Made by a program: the position numbers and the translations under genes. Source: Hallerella sp963656065 (GTDB taxonomy: Bacteria > Fibrobacterota > Fibrobacteria > Fibrobacterales > Fibrobacteraceae). From it: a stretch of DNA of 64,000 bases. Under the pieces are notes generated by a model. That model ran no database searches. It saw only the letters and a program-made list of their open reading frames with translations, and was not told where the DNA came from. The stretch is from NCBI GenBank assembly GCA_963656065.1, contig CAVKGV010000002.1:124001-188000 (forward strand), given 5' to 3'. Of the stretch, positions 24,778 to 33,748 are shown piece by piece (position 1 is the stretch's first letter; every line of letters starts with the position of its first letter).

Positions 24778-25182
24778 ATGAAGTCCAGAGTGTTAAAATT
24801 CGCGGTTCTCGCAGCGGCTTGTGCAATGCTTTTGGCTTGCCACAGAAAAGTGAGTCACGTTACCGCCGAGGCGGGAGTCGCTGGCGACGTTTCCTATGAA
24901 AATATTTGCTCCGTTCGGTCGTCCGGAAATTTTGAAGGCGCAAAAGTGAAGGCTTTTGGCGACCTGGATCTCCTCGTTTCCGGAAAATGTTCCGGGGATC
25001 GCAAGCATGGACAGTTCAATTACTACAATGCGGATACCAGGGAAATGATTATGAAAACCAAGTTCAACAAGGATGTGGAAATCAAGACGGACTGCGTGTC
25101 GAACCCTCCGGCCCGGCGGATTTCGCAAAAGGAATGCTTTGAGCTGTATCTGAAAAATAGAACGACCGCTAGCGAAAATTAG
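24778..25182 (+). CDS. Hypothetical lipoprotein, 134 residues
   Basis: An AAGGAG site precedes ATG 24778. The signal peptide ends with AMLLAC, a lipobox with the cysteine near residue 21. The mature part (about 110 residues) has several cysteines and a lysine-rich, mixed-charge composition. I do not recognise a domain. It is unrelated in sequence to the neighbouring lipoprotein on the other strand. The function is unknown; the location is the envelope. Confidence 0.78.
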   Translation: MKSRVLKFAVLAAACAMLLACHRKVSHVTAEAGVAGDVSYENICSVRSSGNFEGAKVKAFGDLDLLVSGKCSGDRKHGQFNYYNADTREMIMKTKFNKDVEIKTDCVSNPPARRISQKECFELYLKNRTTASEN

Positions 25183-25309
25183 CGCCTTGACTCCGCTTGG
25201 AGCTTCACGGCAGTCTTGCGTTCGGGATTCCGCAGTCGCATTCCGAAAACTCTTAGCCAAAGCGGTAAAGCTTTTTTATCTTTTCGGATACCCAAAAAAG
25301 GATTCTTGG

Positions 25310-26476
25310 ATGCAAGATCGATTCATTGTCACAGGTACCTTTACGGACGATCCGTTTGCGATTGACATTGCGCAGTACATCGGGCTCCGCGAAGATATTT
25401 CCGATACGGTTTCGCTAAAAACCTATGCGAATTCCGAATTTTGCCCCCGCTACATGATCGATGTTTTCGACGACGAAAATATCGGCAAGCGTTTGCAGGG
25501 GAAGATTGTACTCATCTGTTCCTCGACGACGCACGAATGGAGCCGGAACGACCTCGCGATGCGGGCGTGCATTCTCGCTCGGGCCGCCAAGGAAAACGGG
25601 GCGGAAAGCGTCGTTCTGATGGAGCCGGATCTGTTCTACAGCGCACAGGACCGCGGGGCGCATCGTGTCGGGGACTTGGAAAAGGAACGTCCGACCTCGG
25701 ATTTGAAAAAATTCGACGGGCAGCCTTTTACCGCGCTTCTCTATGCGCAGCTCCTGAAAGCCTCGGGCGTGGATTCCGTGATAACCGTCCACAACCATTC
25801 GGTCAAGGTCCAGAATCTCTATGGCGAAATTTTCGGCGGACATTTCCACAACATGATTCCGACGGAAGTGTATGCGCATTACATCAAGACGTCAAATTTT
25901 GTGCAGACCGGAAAGGATGGCGACAACCTGGTCATCGTTGCACCGGACAAGGGCGCGACTCCGTTTGTGAACGCGATGTACGATGCGCTTCAGCTTTCGA
26001 AGTGCAAGCGCGTCATCATGAGCAAGGTCCGCACGGGAGAACGCGAAGTCAGTATGACGCTCAGCCCGGATTCGGAAGTCCAGCTCGACTACCTGAAGGG
26101 CAAGGACGTGATCGTGTTTGACGATATGGTTCGCACGGGTTCGACGATTGTCCGCTGCTGCGACTATCTGAAGACCGGCGGCCCGAACCGGGTCTGCTTC
26201 TGCGTGACGCACTTTAATTCCAGCCCGGAAGCCCGTGAAAAGCTGAACAGCCCGTCGATCGACGAAATCCTCACGACCAGCACTCTTCCGGATATCATGA
26301 ACCGCGATTGCCAGGGACGCCTGCGCCACAAGCTCACCGTTCTGAAGCTCGCCAAGTGGATGTCCCGCTATGTGATGCGCCTTTACGGAGAAGACGACGG
26401 ACGTTTCGACAAGAATTTCTACAAGGTCGATATGAGTTCGAAGAATCCGCGTTGGCCGCCTCCCCACCTTTATTGA
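25310..26476 (+). CDS. prs: Ribose-phosphate pyrophosphokinase (PRPP synthetase), long form
   Basis: This 388-residue phosphoribosyltransferase-fold enzyme makes PRPP from ribose-5-phosphate and ATP. The PRPP-binding loop VIVFDDMVRTGSTI (about residues 262-275) and the ATP/metal site region VTVHNHS (position of the usual DLH motif; about 160-167) are visible. It is about 70 residues longer than common Prs (310-320), with an insert in the middle and a C-terminal basic tail. Family members with this architecture are annotated as Prs, but activity of the long type is less studied. ATG 25310 has AAAAAAGGA ahead, and a terminator follows. Confidence 0.82.
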   Translation: MQDRFIVTGTFTDDPFAIDIAQYIGLREDISDTVSLKTYANSEFCPRYMIDVFDDENIGKRLQGKIVLICSSTTHEWSRNDLAMRACILARAAKENGAESVVLMEPDLFYSAQDRGAHRVGDLEKERPTSDLKKFDGQPFTALLYAQLLKASGVDSVITVHNHSVKVQNLYGEIFGGHFHNMIPTEVYAHYIKTSNFVQTGKDGDNLVIVAPDKGATPFVNAMYDALQLSKCKRVIMSKVRTGEREVSMTLSPDSEVQLDYLKGKDVIVFDDMVRTGSTIVRCCDYLKTGGPNRVCFCVTHFNSSPEAREKLNSPSIDEILTTSTLPDIMNRDCQGRLRHKLTVLKLAKWMSRYVMRLYGEDDGRFDKNFYKVDMSSKNPRWPPPHLY

Positions 26477-26503
26477 TAAAAAGGTCCTTTTCAAGGATTG
26501 AAT

Positions 26504-26529
26504 GGCTCCTGACTCGGGAGCCTTTTTTT
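26504..26529 (+). terminator. Rho-independent terminator after the PRPP synthetase gene
   Basis: GGCTCC pairs with GGAGCC across a seven-base loop and is followed by T7. Confidence 0.88.
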
Positions 26530-26561
26530 AAATTTGGCTGGGCTGACAACAAAGGAAGTAT

Positions 26562-27914
26562 ATGGCCGAAAAAGAAATTCTCGGAACGACTGTGCCGCGT
26601 GCGGCAATCGATAAGTTTGTGGGACCCGTGCAGCGATTCTTGAAGATTGAATCGACTGCGGGCGTCGGGCTTATCGTGGTGACGTTAATCGCTCTTCTGT
26701 GGGCGAATTTCTCAAACGGGACATACGAAGCGTTCTGGCATCTTCCCTTTAACTTTACGCTTGGCCCGTGGAGCCTCGACAAGGCGCTCGGCGGACACGT
26801 CCCGACTCTCGGCTGGTTTGTCAATGACGCGCTGATGACCATCTTCTTCTTCTCGGTCGGACTTGAAGTCAAGGGCGAAATTGTGGACGGGGAACTGCAC
26901 GATTTCCGCAAGGCGCTGTTGCCGATCCTTGCCGCCATGGGCGGTATGCTCTTCCCGGCAATCATTTATTTGGGACTTTGCCCGGTCGATGGCCGTAACG
27001 GATGGGGAATCCCGATGGCTACGGATATTGCATTTACGGTGGGCTGCATGGCGCTGCTCGGTTCGCGGGTTCCGCGCGGGCTTCGCGTGATGATCCTGAC
27101 TCTTGCGATTGCTGACGACATCGGGTCGATTATCGTTGTTGCCGTGGGATATTCGAGCGGCGTGCAGCTTTCTGCCTTGGGCGTTGCCGCCATTTTCCTC
27201 TTTTTTACGTGGCTCTCGTTTAAGCTCGGCATCCGGAACATCTTTGTGCACGGTTTTCTCGCTATCATCGCCTGGTTCTGCTTTGTGCAGAGCGGTGTGC
27301 ATCCGACAATCTGCGGCGTGATTATCGGACTTCTCACTCCGGTGAATCCGATGGTTTCGAAGGGCTATATGGACCGTCTGATTGTGACCGTCGGCGATGC
27401 GGTCAAGGGCAATCACCCGATGACGAACGACCAGCGGAAGGAAGTCTTGGATGTCTTGGAACGTACTTCCCGCGAAAGCGGTTCGCTCCAGGGCCGTCTG
27501 ACTTCGCATTTGCAGCCGTGGGTGAACTTTGTCATCATGCCGCTCTTCGCCCTTTCGAATGCGGGCGTCGTGATTGAGCCGAAATCCATCAGCCTGGTGA
27601 CGCTCTCGGTTGCGGCGGGTCTTGTTGTCGGAAAGCCGCTCGGCATTTTCCTTGTTTCGTTTGTCGCCATCAAGAGCAAGCTTTGCAAACTTCCGACCGG
27701 CGTAAATTGGAGAATCCTTCTCGGCGGCGGGATGCTTGCTGGCATCGGGTTTACCATGTCGCTGTTTGTCGCGGGGCTCGCCTTCTCGGATGCGGCTCAC
27801 CAGACGCTTCTCGCCGGTTCCAAGGTGGGAATCCTTTCGGGGAGCTTCCTCTCGGCGGTGCTTGGCATCGTCTATATGACGTTCATTTCAAAGAAGAAAA
27901 ACGAATCGGCCTGA
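26562..27914 (+). CDS. nhaA: Na+/H+ antiporter NhaA
   Basis: This 450-residue inner-membrane protein has 12 membrane segments. The diagnostic paired aspartates in AIADDIGSIIVVA (about residues 184-196) bind sodium, and the TDIAFTVGCMALLG region lies just before. NhaA exports sodium in exchange for protons and serves pH and salt balance. It is a single-gene unit closed by the hairpin at 27961. Confidence 0.95.
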   Translation: MAEKEILGTTVPRAAIDKFVGPVQRFLKIESTAGVGLIVVTLIALLWANFSNGTYEAFWHLPFNFTLGPWSLDKALGGHVPTLGWFVNDALMTIFFFSVGLEVKGEIVDGELHDFRKALLPILAAMGGMLFPAIIYLGLCPVDGRNGWGIPMATDIAFTVGCMALLGSRVPRGLRVMILTLAIADDIGSIIVVAVGYSSGVQLSALGVAAIFLFFTWLSFKLGIRNIFVHGFLAIIAWFCFVQSGVHPTICGVIIGLLTPVNPMVSKGYMDRLIVTVGDAVKGNHPMTNDQRKEVLDVLERTSRESGSLQGRLTSHLQPWVNFVIMPLFALSNAGVVIEPKSISLVTLSVAAGLVVGKPLGIFLVSFVAIKSKLCKLPTGVNWRILLGGGMLAGIGFTMSLFVAGLAFSDAAHQTLLAGSKVGILSGSFLSAVLGIVYMTFISKKKNESA

Positions 27915-27960
27915 TTTTTCAGCCGGAACTTTTGAAGTGGAACTTTTGTAAATTTTCGCA

Positions 27961-27992
27961 AAGAAATGCGGCGCGAGCCGCCTTTCTTTTTT
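27961..27992 (+). terminator. Rho-independent terminator after nhaA
   Basis: A GC-rich 5-bp stem (GCGGC with GCCGC, loop GCGA), extended by A/T pairs, is followed by a pyrimidine and T-rich run. Confidence 0.75.
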
Positions 27993-28144
27993 GAAAACGG
28001 CAAGAAAAGGGACGAAAAATCCCGAAATGGGAAAATCAATGTCCGGAACGGGGTAAAAAGTCACTATTTAAACTTTTATTTAGGTGCAAATCGGGACGAT
28101 GGAAACTAATTTCAATAGGCACTTTCACGAGGTATTTGTTTAAA

Positions 28145-28828
28145 ATGATCGATCTTCTCACCGTCCAGTCCAGTACGGCCTACCCGACCCTGATTACGAT
28201 GGCCTACACGCTTCTCCTCGCCTTTGTCTGTTCGTCGGCGATAGGCTTCACCTACGAACATACGTTCCTCGGACTTTCGTATTCGCGGAATTTCGTGCAG
28301 GCTCTGGTGCTCAGTTCTGTCGTGGCGGCGACCGTGATGCAGGCGATTGGCGACAACGTGGGGCGCGGTCTCGGGATGCTTGGGGCGCTTTCCATTGTGC
28401 GGTTCCGTACGAGTTTCAAGGACCCGCGGGACATCATGTTCCTTTTCGCGGCTCTCGGCGCGGGCATCGGCTGCGGCGTCTTTGCCTGGGGAATCGCTGC
28501 CGGCGGAACGCTTGCGTTTTGCGCTATCGCCTTTATCCTTTCCCGCTCGGGACTCGGAACGAAAAACTTCTTTGACGGAATGCTCCGCTTTGCCATGCCG
28601 AATGATTCCGCTTCCCGTGAAAAACTCGAAAAGGTGCTGCGGGCGAACATCAAGACGTTCGTACTGATAACGATGCGGGAAATCGATGGCGGCGAACGGG
28701 TCGATGTGGCGTATCAGGTGCGGTTGCGGAAGAATCGTCCGGCGGGTGAAATTCTAAAAGAGTTGACGACGATTCCCGGTGTCTCGGACATTCACTTTAT
28801 GATGCAGGACGCAACGACGGAAGTCTAG
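28145..28828 (+). CDS. DUF4956 inner-membrane protein, first gene of the VTC/export operon
   Basis: This protein of about 227 residues has three or four membrane segments in the first 130 residues and a soluble C-terminal domain (about 145-227). The loop GDNVGRGLGMLGALSIVRFRTSFKDPRD (about 80-107) is the conserved core of DUF4956. The family has no proven function, but it recurs beside VTC-domain (polyphosphate polymerase fold) genes in many bacteria. ATG 28145 was preferred over TTG 28136 because the GAGGT site is better spaced. The next gene starts 9 bases after its stop behind GGGGGA. It is a good candidate for the membrane hub of the locus. Confidence 0.85.
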   Translation: MIDLLTVQSSTAYPTLITMAYTLLLAFVCSSAIGFTYEHTFLGLSYSRNFVQALVLSSVVAATVMQAIGDNVGRGLGMLGALSIVRFRTSFKDPRDIMFLFAALGAGIGCGVFAWGIAAGGTLAFCAIAFILSRSGLGTKNFFDGMLRFAMPNDSASREKLEKVLRANIKTFVLITMREIDGGERVDVAYQVRLRKNRPAGEILKELTTIPGVSDIHFMMQDATTEV

Positions 28829-28837
28829 GGGGATCCG

Positions 28838-29938
28838 ATGGGATTTTTAAAAAAGATGGATGAATTGGCTGACCTGAACGCCTCGCGCTTTCATGCGATT
28901 GAATCGCACAAGATGCTTATCGCCTTTATTCTTGCGGTGGCGGCGATTGTTTCGCTCGGGTATTTCTTTCATGGACAGAATGTCGTGTTTTCGGGAATTG
29001 CGGAGGCCGCGGAGACGACCATCAGCATGCCGGAAGCGGTCGAAGTGGCGAGGATTCACGTGATTCCGGGCGAAGAGGTGCGTCCGGGCGACACCCTCGT
29101 GGAATTGCGGCGTCCGGATTTGGCGCTCCGGATGAACGAGCTTACGCGGCAACTCGATGCGCTGGAAGGCCGCGGGAATCTCAACTCGGCGGATATCGAC
29201 CAGAAAGTTGCCGAAATCCAGTCTTCGCTGAACGTGCGGCGGAATACGATCCTTCTCGAAATCGAAAAGCTATCGACTCAATACGAGCAGAACCGCGCAA
29301 TTTCCGCAAAGCTCAAGAGCATCGCGGGCGAGGTCAAGGCGGACAGCAACAGCGGAATCTTGCTGAGCATCCGCAATCTGAAAAAAGAGCTGAAAGTCGC
29401 GGAAGCGAATGCCGCGTCGCAAATCAAGCTTCTCCGCGGAAGCAAGGGCATTGCGAAAATGAGCAGCAAGACCGAGGCGGAAGCTTTGCGTCGCGAAATG
29501 GCCTTGCTCGAAAAGGAACAGGAAGATCTGACGATTATTGCGAAGGAAACGTGGATTGTCGGAACGGTCGATGTCCGCGACGGAGAAAAGATTTCGAGCT
29601 TCAGCCCGATCCTCACCCTCACGCACAAGGCGGTTTCCCTCGTCCGCGGATATATCAACGAGAAAATCTATACGAAAATCCAGGTCGGCGATGAAATCGA
29701 GGTCCTCGGCGGAAGCGGTGAACGCATGAATGGCACGGTCATCGGAATGTCTAGCCGCATTGTCCCCTTCCCGCTGCGTCTTCTCAAGATGGCCGACATG
29801 CCGCTCTACGGTCGCGAAGTGATGATCCGAATCCCCGAAGAAAACGGGCTCCTGCTCGGCGAAAAGGTGTCGATTGCGGAAAAGGTGAAAATGCCCGGTA
29901 TCTTGAAAAATTCGGCAATGGAAGGGGAGGTGCGATGA
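28838..29938 (+). CDS. HlyD-like periplasmic adaptor (membrane fusion protein)
   Basis: This 366-residue protein has one N-terminal membrane anchor (about residues 27-45). A split biotinyl-lipoyl domain (first half EVARIHVIPGEEVRPGDTLVEL, about 68-89; second half around WIVGTVDVRDGEKI) follows. Between the halves lies a long coiled-coil hairpin (about 95-235), and the protein ends with a beta-barrel domain. This is the architecture of adaptors that bridge an inner-membrane pump to a TolC-like channel. No ABC or RND pump lies in the operon. The gene overlaps the TolC-like gene by four bases. Confidence 0.87.
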   Translation: MGFLKKMDELADLNASRFHAIESHKMLIAFILAVAAIVSLGYFFHGQNVVFSGIAEAAETTISMPEAVEVARIHVIPGEEVRPGDTLVELRRPDLALRMNELTRQLDALEGRGNLNSADIDQKVAEIQSSLNVRRNTILLEIEKLSTQYEQNRAISAKLKSIAGEVKADSNSGILLSIRNLKKELKVAEANAASQIKLLRGSKGIAKMSSKTEAEALRREMALLEKEQEDLTIIAKETWIVGTVDVRDGEKISSFSPILTLTHKAVSLVRGYINEKIYTKIQVGDEIEVLGGSGERMNGTVIGMSSRIVPFPLRLLKMADMPLYGREVMIRIPEENGLLLGEKVSIAEKVKMPGILKNSAMEGEVR

Positions 29939-31242
29939 AAGCCCTTGTCTTTTGTGGCATAATCGCGTCGAGCGTCTTGGCGGAACCGCTCACGTGGAAT
30001 GCTCTGGTTTCCTCTGTCGAAAACGATCCGGTCCTGCAGGCTTCGCAACGGAAGATGACGGCTATCGGGGAACGTTCGGGGACGAAATTCTGGAACGATC
30101 TTGAACTCGAATACACGCTTGACGGATTCGGATTTTTGGAGCACGATTTTGAACTGAAAATCAAGCCGAAAGCGTTTGGCGAAGGAAAGGCTTCGGACGC
30201 CTATTTTAAAAGCCAGACGGATTACCAGAAACTCCACATCGCAAAAGACCGCGCAACGATTCTCTACGAACGCTACGAACACGCTCTCCGCTACGTGAAA
30301 CGGTTGCAGATTCAGTCCCTGCACCGGGAACTCGCCCAAATCGCGGCTGACCGGATCGAGGTGCTCCAGTCTCTTCAGGGGACGGAAACGTTCCGCTTGC
30401 AGGATCTGGTGACCGCTCTCGAAAACCAGGCGACGCTCGCCGCAAAAATCATCGCGGATTCCAATGCGGTCAAGGATTCACGGCTCAAGCTTCTTTCGTG
30501 GGTTGACGGATTTGACAGCGTATCGCTCGATACGAACTTTCTCCCGACAATGCCCGAGGTGAAGTCAATCGTCGAAAGCCTTCCTCTCGATGCGGAAACA
30601 TTTGACGACGTGGTGATTGCCAAGGCCAAGTGGAAGCTGAGCGAAAAGCGCGCCGAGCAGGAATTTGCCGAAGACAGAAATTTTATCTCCAAAATCGGCG
30701 TCGGATACAAGTATGTGCATGCGAAGTACAAGTATAAATGGGTGACGACGGGCTGCACCGGTACAAACTGCACGGAGGAGTGGCAGCTCCAGCGATCGGA
30801 TGATGACCGTCGGACGCGTGACAAGTTCTACGCTTCGGTGGCGATTCGTCTGCCCTTCTTTTCTAGCGGGGGAAGCTCGTCCCTTCGCCGCCAAATCGAC
30901 GTCCTCGAAAACGAACGCGACTACCAGGAAGAGAAGCGCGATCTCCAGCAGAAAGTGGAACGCTACCGGGAAGAAATTCTCGGGCTAATGGCCCAGCGCG
31001 AAGTGCAGGAACGCTTTGTGGAACAGGTCGATCAGGGAGCGCTCTTCGAAGACTTTGCGAGCAAGGCGGGAAGCGATCCGCTGCTTCTTTTGCGTGCGAA
31101 GGAAAGCGCTCTCGAAAGCCGTTTGAAAATTGTCCAGCTCGATGCCGAAATTTTTACCGTCTATTTGGAGCTGCTCTATAATACGGGCGTCCTGGCGCGG
31201 ACAGACGTAGAAAACCATCTGAAGGCGGGGGCCGGAAAATGA
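29935..31242 (+). CDS. TolC-like outer-membrane channel protein
   Basis: This 435-residue protein has a signal peptide (cut after VLA, residue 16). Two long helical regions (about 80-165 and 310-430), separated by a beta-strand-rich segment (about 240-310) with YKYVHAKYKYKW and IRLPFF, make up the rest. This is the helix-barrel-helix order of outer-membrane efflux proteins. Sequence is divergent from E. coli TolC. A short CTGTNCT insert may form a disulfide in the extracellular loop. It overlaps the adaptor gene and the VTC gene by four bases each, so the three are translationally coupled. Confidence 0.8.
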   Translation: MKALVFCGIIASSVLAEPLTWNALVSSVENDPVLQASQRKMTAIGERSGTKFWNDLELEYTLDGFGFLEHDFELKIKPKAFGEGKASDAYFKSQTDYQKLHIAKDRATILYERYEHALRYVKRLQIQSLHRELAQIAADRIEVLQSLQGTETFRLQDLVTALENQATLAAKIIADSNAVKDSRLKLLSWVDGFDSVSLDTNFLPTMPEVKSIVESLPLDAETFDDVVIAKAKWKLSEKRAEQEFAEDRNFISKIGVGYKYVHAKYKYKWVTTGCTGTNCTEEWQLQRSDDDRRTRDKFYASVAIRLPFFSSGGSSSLRRQIDVLENERDYQEEKRDLQQKVERYREEILGLMAQREVQERFVEQVDQGALFEDFASKAGSDPLLLLRAKESALESRLKIVQLDAEIFTVYLELLYNTGVLARTDVENHLKAGAGK

Positions 31243-32081
31243 GCGAAGCGCGCGGTTTCAGTCTGCTTGAACGGTTTGAGCTCAAGTATCATATTCCCGT
31301 ATCTCTTGCGGATGAAATCGGCGAGTTTATTCGGCCGTATTGCGAAGAGGATTACTATTCGAAAATTACGCCGGGTGGATTTTACTGGATAACGAACCTT
31401 TACCTCGATTCGCCGCGATGGACTTTCCTGAGTTGGAAAAAGGCGGGGCGCCTCGACCGCTTCAATATGCGAGTCCGGGCCTATGGCGAACATCCCGATC
31501 AGGCGGGAACTTTCCATTTTGAAGTAAAACGCAAGGTGGCGAATGTCGGCTACAAGAGCCGTGGAACCATCAAGGGAGTAAATCCTTCGTTTGTGTGGAA
31601 TCATCCGGAGTCCGAATGGCCCTGCAAGACGGAAAAGGACAGAAAGTATGTTCGGGATTTTATCGGCAAGACGTGGACTTACAACGCGGTGCCGCGGCTT
31701 CTTACGCAGTATAAAAGGCGTGCCTGGTTCGGGACTTGCGAGGAATATTCCCGGGTGACAATCGATACGGGGATGCGTTTTCGGGAAGAGAACGGCTTTG
31801 ACTATACGGTTCGCCCGGAAGAGATGAGTTCGACCGGTCTTCCCCGATTTTTCCAAAGGGACTGCAACGCCGTGTTGGAACTGAAGTGCCCGGCGCTCCA
31901 GGTGCCGTTCTGGATGCTCGATTTGATTCATCGGTTCAATTTAAAACACGGCGCTTTTTCTAAGTTCGGAAATGCCGCTGCCGAATGGAAGCGCGTCTAT
32001 GAAAAACCGCGCGATTTTCGGGACGCCCGTTTCCCGTATCTGGCGGGAAATTTTGACGATTCCAAGGAGGTTTTCGCATGA
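31239..32081 (+). CDS. VTC-domain (polyphosphate polymerase fold) triphosphate tunnel protein
   Basis: This 280-residue protein shows the tunnel residues of the VTC/TTM fold in order. They are R12, E14 and K16 in RFELKY; R78 and R80 in NMRVRAYG; E95 and K97 in FHFEVKRK; R172 and D176 in SRVTIDTG; E214 and K216 in VLELKCP; and S241-K242 near the end. In yeast Vtc4 this fold polymerises ATP gamma-phosphate into polyphosphate. Free-standing bacterial versions are mostly untested. It has no signal peptide and so is cytoplasmic, probably docked on the DUF4956 protein. It overlaps the genes on both sides by four bases. Confidence 0.88.
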   Translation: MSEARGFSLLERFELKYHIPVSLADEIGEFIRPYCEEDYYSKITPGGFYWITNLYLDSPRWTFLSWKKAGRLDRFNMRVRAYGEHPDQAGTFHFEVKRKVANVGYKSRGTIKGVNPSFVWNHPESEWPCKTEKDRKYVRDFIGKTWTYNAVPRLLTQYKRRAWFGTCEEYSRVTIDTGMRFREENGFDYTVRPEEMSSTGLPRFFQRDCNAVLELKCPALQVPFWMLDLIHRFNLKHGAFSKFGNAAAEWKRVYEKPRDFRDARFPYLAGNFDDSKEVFA

Positions 32082-33622
32082 AAAAATATTTTCCCCTTCT
32101 TCTCTGCCCGCTTGCGTTTTCGCTTTTGGCCTGTTCGGATTCGAACAGCGGAAAGACCCGCTCCGTTTCCTATCCGGTGATGACGTGCACCGAACTGATG
32201 TATCATCCGCAAAACGGATGGCCGGAATTTGTCGAGCTGAAGCTTACGGGAAAGTCGCTAGAAAGCATGTCTGCCGTGAACCTGCGCCTCGACGGAGCCG
32301 TGGAGTTTTCCTTCCCCGATGAACCGCTCGCTGAAAACGAAATCATCGTGGTGACGAACGACAAGTTCCTGTTCCAAACAAAGTATCCGAATTTCTCCGG
32401 GCGGCTTTTCCAATGGAATTCGGGGTTCAAGCTTTCCAACTCCGGTGACGTGCTGGAAATCAAACTGGATGGTCCGGGCGATTTCGACGCTCGCTTCGAC
32501 GACAATCCTCCATGGCCAAATCTCGCCGACGGCAAGGGCAGTTCGCTCGTCTATATCGGCGGAAATTCCGCCTATGCGAGTTCGTGGGCGGCCAGCAAGA
32601 CGCAAAACGGAAATCCCGGATCGGAAGACGACCCTTACTATGAACATTCTTCTGTCCGCATCAATGAAATCATGCCCTATCACGAAGGCTCCGAATCCTG
32701 GATTGAATTTTACAACGCATCTTCTAGCGCTGCGGATATCGGCGGCTGGAAAGTTGTCCGGCCGGATGCCGAAGACAGCGTCCTGTACGTTCCGAGCGGT
32801 GCGACTGTCCCGGCGAATGGTTTCCTTGTCTTGAAAACGCTCCTTTCGGAAAGCGGCGAAGAGACGCAAGTCTCTTTTGTGGCTCGCGGAGAATCCGTCT
32901 ATCTGCGCGAAGCGGTAAACGGAGTCTTGACCGGTGTTGAATCGAGCCTTGAATTTTCGGCTGTTCCGACAGGAAAGTCGGCAGGAGTTATCGCCCTTTC
33001 GGATTCCACGACGGAACAGGGGACGCTTCTCGAACCGACGCCCGGCAGTGAAAATTCCAGTGTATTGCTTGGACCCGTCTATATCAGCGAGGTCTATTAC
33101 AACCCTCCGGACGGGGACGTGGAATTTCTTGAAATCGTAAACAAGGGCGATTCGGCGGTTTCGCTTCGGACGAGCCTAGACGGTGAAAGTATCGGGTGGA
33201 AAATTGCGGGAATCGGGTTCGAATGGGCGGAACAGGCGGTGCTTGCGCCGGGTGAAATTGCGCTGCTTATTCCGAAAGTCTATACGGCGGCTGACGGCAA
33301 CACGAGTCTTTCGATAACGGTCGATGAGTTCCGCGCCAAGTGGAACGTTGCCGACAGCATCCAGATCTTCCAGTATCCGGGAAAGCTTTCGAATCGCGGG
33401 GAAAAAATTTCCGTCGAAGAACCGGCTGCTCGCGCAAAGACTTTGAATTCGGATACGCTCCGCACGTTCTATCGGGTTTCGGATGCGATTCTGTATTCCG
33501 ATGACGGACTCTGGCCCGAAGAAGCGGACGGTGACGGTTATAGCTTGAGCCGCGTCGATTTCGGGGTCTCCGGACATGAACCTTCGAACTGGGTTGCTGT
33601 CCAGCCGACTCCGGGCTTTTGA
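32078..33622 (+). CDS. Lipoprotein with repeated lamin-tail (LTD) domains
   Basis: This 514-residue protein begins with a lipoprotein signal (LAFSLLACSDS, cysteine near residue 19). It then holds about three lamin-tail-like beta-sandwich domains. Their starts are recognisable at TCTELMYHPQNGWPEFVELK (about residue 35), RINEIMPYHEGSESWIEFYN (about 192) and YISEVYYNPPDGDVEFLEIVN (about 330). Each contains the pattern (I/L)NE(I/M)-x-(W/V)(I/F)E(F/L). The C-terminus (SRVDFGVSGHEPSNWVAVQPTPGF) ends in the PTPG phrase common in secreted LTD proteins. It is probably surface or periplasm facing. It is the last gene of the five-gene operon, overlapping the VTC gene by four bases. Confidence 0.83.
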   Translation: MKKYFPLLLCPLAFSLLACSDSNSGKTRSVSYPVMTCTELMYHPQNGWPEFVELKLTGKSLESMSAVNLRLDGAVEFSFPDEPLAENEIIVVTNDKFLFQTKYPNFSGRLFQWNSGFKLSNSGDVLEIKLDGPGDFDARFDDNPPWPNLADGKGSSLVYIGGNSAYASSWAASKTQNGNPGSEDDPYYEHSSVRINEIMPYHEGSESWIEFYNASSSAADIGGWKVVRPDAEDSVLYVPSGATVPANGFLVLKTLLSESGEETQVSFVARGESVYLREAVNGVLTGVESSLEFSAVPTGKSAGVIALSDSTTEQGTLLEPTPGSENSSVLLGPVYISEVYYNPPDGDVEFLEIVNKGDSAVSLRTSLDGESIGWKIAGIGFEWAEQAVLAPGEIALLIPKVYTAADGNTSLSITVDEFRAKWNVADSIQIFQYPGKLSNRGEKISVEEPAARAKTLNSDTLRTFYRVSDAILYSDDGLWPEEADGDGYSLSRVDFGVSGHEPSNWVAVQPTPGF

Positions 33623-33748
33623 CTTTCGCCCGTATCTCATTCAAATCATGAACCCCTGACCGGCTCACTGTAAAATTTTCTTTGCCCGTGGATTTTTTTG
33701 GCGGAAAGACGTTTAAAGTTTTGACGTTTTAAAATAGGAGAATCTGCC

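Noticed and set aside
26712..27800. A 362-codon minus-strand frame opposite nhaA
   Set aside because: It is highly charged and histidine-rich, the mirror image of membrane-protein codons. Not a gene.
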